From: Clostridiales bacterium
GTDB taxonomy: Bacteria > Bacillota > Clostridia > Lachnospirales > Lachnospiraceae
DNA: 43,719 bases
NCBI GenBank assembly: GCA_018374355.1
Contig: JAHAFI010000027.1
Span: 1-43,719, forward strand
Direction of reading: 5' to 3'
This document shows, piece after piece, positions 40,846 to 43,719 of this stretch (its first letter is position 1; every line of letters begins with the position of its first letter). Under the pieces are notes generated by a model. The model was not told where the DNA came from. It did no database searches and saw only the letters and a program-made list of their open reading frames with translations. The translations under genes were made by a program, and so were the position numbers.

Positions 40846-41436
40846 ATGCTGGACGCAATCAAAAACAGACGTAGTATCCGAAAATACAAGCCGGAAAGTA
40901 TTCCGCAGCCGGTCATTGAAGCAATCATACAGGCAGGAATGCTTGCTCCATCCTCAAAAAACAGACAGCCATGGAAGTTTGTCGTTGCAGAGGGGGATGC
41001 AAAAGCTGAGGCGGTGGAGATTTTCCGCAAAGGAATAGAAAGAGAAAAGAGAGCGCCGTTTCTTACAGAAAGCGGGCAACATATCGGCGGAGCCGAGTAT
41101 ACCATGAAAATAATGGAGCAGGCTCCGGTGGTGATATTTATTGCGAATATTTTGGGAGAAGATTTCAGTCATGAACTGGATATGGAAAGACGGGTTTCCG
41201 AGATCTGTAATGTCCAGTCTATTGGGGCAGCGGTTGAAAATATGATTTTAGCAGCCACGGAATATGGGCTGGGAAGTCTTTGGATCTGCGATACTTACTT
41301 TGCACAGAAGGAACTGAATGATTGGATGGATACGGAAGGACAGCTATGTGCTGCTCTTGCGCTGGGGTATCGTGGAGAAAATCCCGATGCCAGACCGAGA
41401 AAAAGGCTGGAAGATGTTGTGGAATGGAGAAAATAG
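40846..41436 (+). CDS. Nitroreductase family protein
   Basis: A 196-residue FMN-dependent oxidoreductase. It begins with A-I-K-N-R-R-S-I-R-K-Y, has P-S-S-K-N-R-Q-P-W-K-F for FMN contacts, and G-A-A-V-E-N-M-I-L-A-A-T-E-Y-G-L-G-S-L-W-I as the central helix. It reduces nitro or quinone compounds with NAD(P)H. An AAGGAAGGG site lies 7 bases before the ATG at 40846. The next gene begins 2 bases after its stop. Confidence 0.9.
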   Translation: MLDAIKNRRSIRKYKPESIPQPVIEAIIQAGMLAPSSKNRQPWKFVVAEGDAKAEAVEIFRKGIEREKRAPFLTESGQHIGGAEYTMKIMEQAPVVIFIANILGEDFSHELDMERRVSEICNVQSIGAAVENMILAATEYGLGSLWICDTYFAQKELNDWMDTEGQLCAALALGYRGENPDARPRKRLEDVVEWRK

Positions 41437-41438
41437 AT

Positions 41439-42050
41439 ATGGAGGAAAAGGGGATATATCTGGAAACAGAACGGTTGATTTTGAGAGATTACCAGTCGGC
41501 AGATAAAGAAGCCTATTTTAAACTGAAAAGTGATGCTGAAACGATGTATTATCTTCAGGATATTCAGTTATTTTCCAGAGAAGAGAGCGACAGGGATTTT
41601 GCTGAGGTATTGGAGGATCAGAGGAAGGAAGAAAGAAAATATTATTTTCTGCATACAGAATTAAAGGAGTCGCATGAACAGGCAGGAAGTATAGGATATA
41701 CCGTGGAGGAGACAACGCCTGTAGGAAAGTTGGTTCATGTTGGGTATTTTACTTATCCGAAATTCTGGAACAATGGTTATGTGACGGAGGCATTAAAAAA
41801 AGTACTGGAATTTGCATTTGTGGAAAATGATGTATACCGGGTGACTACAGGTTGTCTGGCTGAAAATATTGGTTCAGAGAGAGTCATGCAAAAATGCGGG
41901 CTGATCAAAGAAGGGGAACATGTTGACTGGGAATGGCATGACGGAAGGATGAAAACCAGATTAGAATACCGTATGCTGAAAAAAGAGTGGATTGCTAAGA
42001 GACAGGAAGAAAAACAGCTTGAAAAAGGAGAAAACGGATATGGATTTTAA
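41439..42050 (+). CDS. GNAT family N-acetyltransferase, RimJ/RimL-like
   Basis: A 203-residue protein with the RimJ/RimL opening L-E-T-E-R-L-I-L-R-D-Y and the acetyl-CoA block Y-F-T-Y-P-K-F-W-N-N-G-Y-V-T-E-A, followed by N-I-G-S-E-R-V-M-Q-K-C-G. The ATG at 41439 has GGAG 9 bases upstream; a longer start would run into the nitroreductase gene. It probably acetylates a small molecule or protein N-terminus. It overlaps the next gene by 11 bases. Confidence 0.87.
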   Translation: MEEKGIYLETERLILRDYQSADKEAYFKLKSDAETMYYLQDIQLFSREESDRDFAEVLEDQRKEERKYYFLHTELKESHEQAGSIGYTVEETTPVGKLVHVGYFTYPKFWNNGYVTEALKKVLEFAFVENDVYRVTTGCLAENIGSERVMQKCGLIKEGEHVDWEWHDGRMKTRLEYRMLKKEWIAKRQEEKQLEKGENGYGF

Positions 42051-42909
42051 AGTGATAAAAGGATATAAAAACAAGGAACACCAACGAAACCAGTTCAATC
42101 ATCTTGCAGAAAAGACCTTCGGACTGAATTTTGAGGACTGGTATCAAAACGGCTTCTGGCGGGAACATTACATCCCCTACTCTGTTTTCGACGGAGACAG
42201 GCTGGCGGCCAATGTGTCGGTGAACATCATGGATTTTATCTGTGACGGGGAGGAGAAACATCTGATTCAACTGGGAACGGTTATGACGGATGAAGCTTAC
42301 CGGAACAGAGGACTGATTCGCCGTCTGATGGAGGAAATTGAGAACGATTACGGAGAAAAAACAGATGGAATGTATCTGTTCGCCAACGACAGTGTTCTGG
42401 AATTTTACCCTAAGTTTGGCTACACTGCGGCTGCTGAGTATCAGTACACAAAAAATGTCAGTATAACAGGAACAAAAACGGCGAGACAAATTTCCATGAA
42501 AAGCAGAGAAGATTGGGCAAAACTGGAAGAGGCCATGATTCACAGTGTCCCAAACAGCAGACTGGAGATGAAAAATAACGTGGGTCTGCTGATGTTTTAC
42601 GTTACAAAGTTCATGCAGGAAAATGTCTATTATATAGAAGAATGGAATGCGTGGGTGGCTGCGGAACAGGAGGAAGGAGAACTGATGATTCATCATATTC
42701 TTTCTGATGGGAGTGTAGAGCTTCAGAAGATAATAGAAGCTTTTGGGGATTCCGTAACAAAAGTAAGACTGGGATTTACACCGATACATACGGAAGGATT
42801 TGCGTTGGAAGAACTCCGGGAGGAGGACACCACCCTTTTTGTAAAGGGAAGCGGCATTCCCGATATTGCAGATAAAAAACTGATGTTTCCAACTCTTTCC
42901 CATGCATAG
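42040..42909 (+). CDS. GNAT family acetyltransferase, two-domain type
   Basis: A 289-residue protein. The first 150 residues are a GNAT domain with T-V-M-T-D-E-A-Y-R-N-R-G-L-I-R-R-L-M and V-L-E-F-Y-P-K-F-G-Y; the rest is a second, less conserved half as in Eis-like and related two-domain acetylases. The ATG at 42040 follows AAAGGAG by 9 bases and overlaps the previous stop. Confidence 0.82.
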   Translation: MDFKVIKGYKNKEHQRNQFNHLAEKTFGLNFEDWYQNGFWREHYIPYSVFDGDRLAANVSVNIMDFICDGEEKHLIQLGTVMTDEAYRNRGLIRRLMEEIENDYGEKTDGMYLFANDSVLEFYPKFGYTAAAEYQYTKNVSITGTKTARQISMKSREDWAKLEEAMIHSVPNSRLEMKNNVGLLMFYVTKFMQENVYYIEEWNAWVAAEQEEGELMIHHILSDGSVELQKIIEAFGDSVTKVRLGFTPIHTEGFALEELREEDTTLFVKGSGIPDIADKKLMFPTLSHA

Positions 42910-42938
42910 GAAAGGATTTCAAGAGGAGGATTAGGCGT

Positions 42939-43589
42939 ATGGAATTAGAAAAAATGGCAAGTTTTTTTGAAAAACGTTTGGACGGATATGAGGAACACAT
43001 GTTAAATGGAGAAGAGGCAAAAGAATTTTATCCGTTTACAGCGGCGCAGCTTCCGGCTGAGGAAAATTGCAGAGTATTAGATTTGGGCTGTGGGACTGGT
43101 TTGGAATTGGATGAATATTTTAAACGGAATCCATCGGCAAAGATTACAGGAATTGACCTGTCTGCAGGGATGCTGGATAAGCTGAGGAAAAAGTATCCGA
43201 ATAAGAATCTGACCTTGATCAATGCCTCTTATTTTGAGAAACCTTTGGGAAATGCCGTATTTGATGCGGCTGTTTCCGTGGAATCTCTTCATCATTTTAC
43301 TAAAGAACAGAAAGAAAAACTCTATAAAAAGCTTCATGGTTCCTTGAAGGAAAAGGGATTCTTTATCTTAACGGATTATTTTTCGGAAGATGAAACGGAG
43401 GAAAAGGGTTTTTTTGAAACCCTTGCTCAGTTAAAGCAGAAGCAGGGAATTTTAGATGAAGAATTTTATCACTATGATACACCTCTTACACCGGAACATG
43501 AGATAGAAGCTTTAAGGGCAGGGGGATTTTCTAAAGTGGAAATTCTGGGACGATGGAAATCCACTGTGATGATGAAAGCATATAGATAG
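42939..43589 (+). CDS. Class I SAM-dependent methyltransferase
   Basis: A 216-residue Rossmann-fold methyltransferase. Motif I is V-L-D-L-G-C-G-T-G, motif II I-T-G-I-D-L-S-A-G-M, and the post-I region F-D-A-A-V-S-V-E-S-L-H-H-F follows. The substrate is unknown. An AGAGGAGG site lies 10 bases upstream. It ends the 40280-43589 run and is followed by a MITE-like repeat with no clear terminator. Confidence 0.9.
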   Translation: MELEKMASFFEKRLDGYEEHMLNGEEAKEFYPFTAAQLPAEENCRVLDLGCGTGLELDEYFKRNPSAKITGIDLSAGMLDKLRKKYPNKNLTLINASYFEKPLGNAVFDAAVSVESLHHFTKEQKEKLYKKLHGSLKEKGFFILTDYFSEDETEEKGFFETLAQLKQKQGILDEEFYHYDTPLTPEHEIEALRAGGFSKVEILGRWKSTVMMKAYR

Positions 43590-43620
43590 CAAAAAAATTG
43601 TGCCGGACATGGAAAAATTC

Positions 43621-43719
43621 GTTACTGTTCACTGGTAATATTCCGCGAGGTGTTTTCGCGCAGTTTGCGCGGAAATCCCGAGACATACAGCGCCAAAATG
43701 TGATGTAATCACATTTTGT
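43621..43719. mobile_element. MITE-like element, copy 2, cut by the window edge
   Basis: The 99 bases visible match 27709-27807 at 93 positions. The left inverted end GTTACTGTTCACT is a better match to the right end of copy 1 than copy 1's own left end (12 of 13). The AAAATGTGAT/ATCACATTTT hairpin is perfect here. The right end lies outside the window. Confidence 0.72.

Overview
The window looks like a chromosomal segment of an endospore-forming gut Firmicute, most likely a Lachnospiraceae (Blautia/Mediterraneibacter-like) genome. The complete spoIIIAA-AH operon and a cotJABC coat operon fix the sporulating lineage. The family assignment rests on general gene style (AGGAGG-type ribosome sites, GTG/TTG starts, PTS sugar genes, many GNAT proteins) and is an inference.

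Layout. 1-1114: end of a KAS III (fabH) gene, a small unknown gene and a GNAT gene. 1188-5464: a beta-glucoside unit, with an RpiR-type regulator followed by a PTS EIIBCA transporter and a GH1 6-phospho-beta-glucosidase. 5563-8879: an unknown gene and a P2A Ca2+ ATPase. 9032-10837 (minus): an ABC-F ATPase. 11397-15778: an M20 amidohydrolase, a metallo-beta-lactamase-fold lipoprotein, an acyltransferase-3 protein (minus) and an SGNH hydrolase. 15850-17571 (minus): cotJA-cotJB-cotJC plus a Cu/Zn-superoxide-dismutase-like gene, apparently one spore-coat oxidative-defence operon. 17721-25546: PepF-type peptidase, unknown gene, ftsW-like gene, acyl carrier protein, gltX, UvrD-type helicase and Sfp-type phosphopantetheinyl transferase. 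25500-30380: a more AT-rich, accessory-looking stretch with a BlaI/BlaR1-type pair (minus), a TetR regulator, three small proteins, a YjbR protein, a GNAT remnant and several repeats. 30574-33572: YafY regulator, ClbS/DfsB protein, kinase remnant and GH29 alpha-L-fucosidase. 33707-38931: spoIIIAA-AH. 39161-43589: an AadA-like nucleotidyltransferase, then an operon-like run of GNAT, nitroreductase, GNAT, GNAT and methyltransferase.

The most unusual content is non-coding. Two copies of a 245-254 nt structured element (10927-11194 and 25569-25846) share the same fold: a very long stem capped by a three-way junction. Nearly all their helices differ in sequence while pairing is kept, and only loops, junction nucleotides and flanks are conserved. 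All ten C-A type mispairs seen on the plus strand become G-U pairs on the minus strand, so the functional molecule is probably a minus-strand RNA in both places. One copy has replaced the 3' end of the BlaR1-like gene, which suggests the family spreads. Three other small repeat families are present: a 144 bp MITE-like element with inverted ends and flanking direct repeats (27708-27851, second copy at the right window edge), a 66 nt hairpin repeat (28432 and 29584), and a 163 bp element with 10 bp inverted ends (39983-40145).
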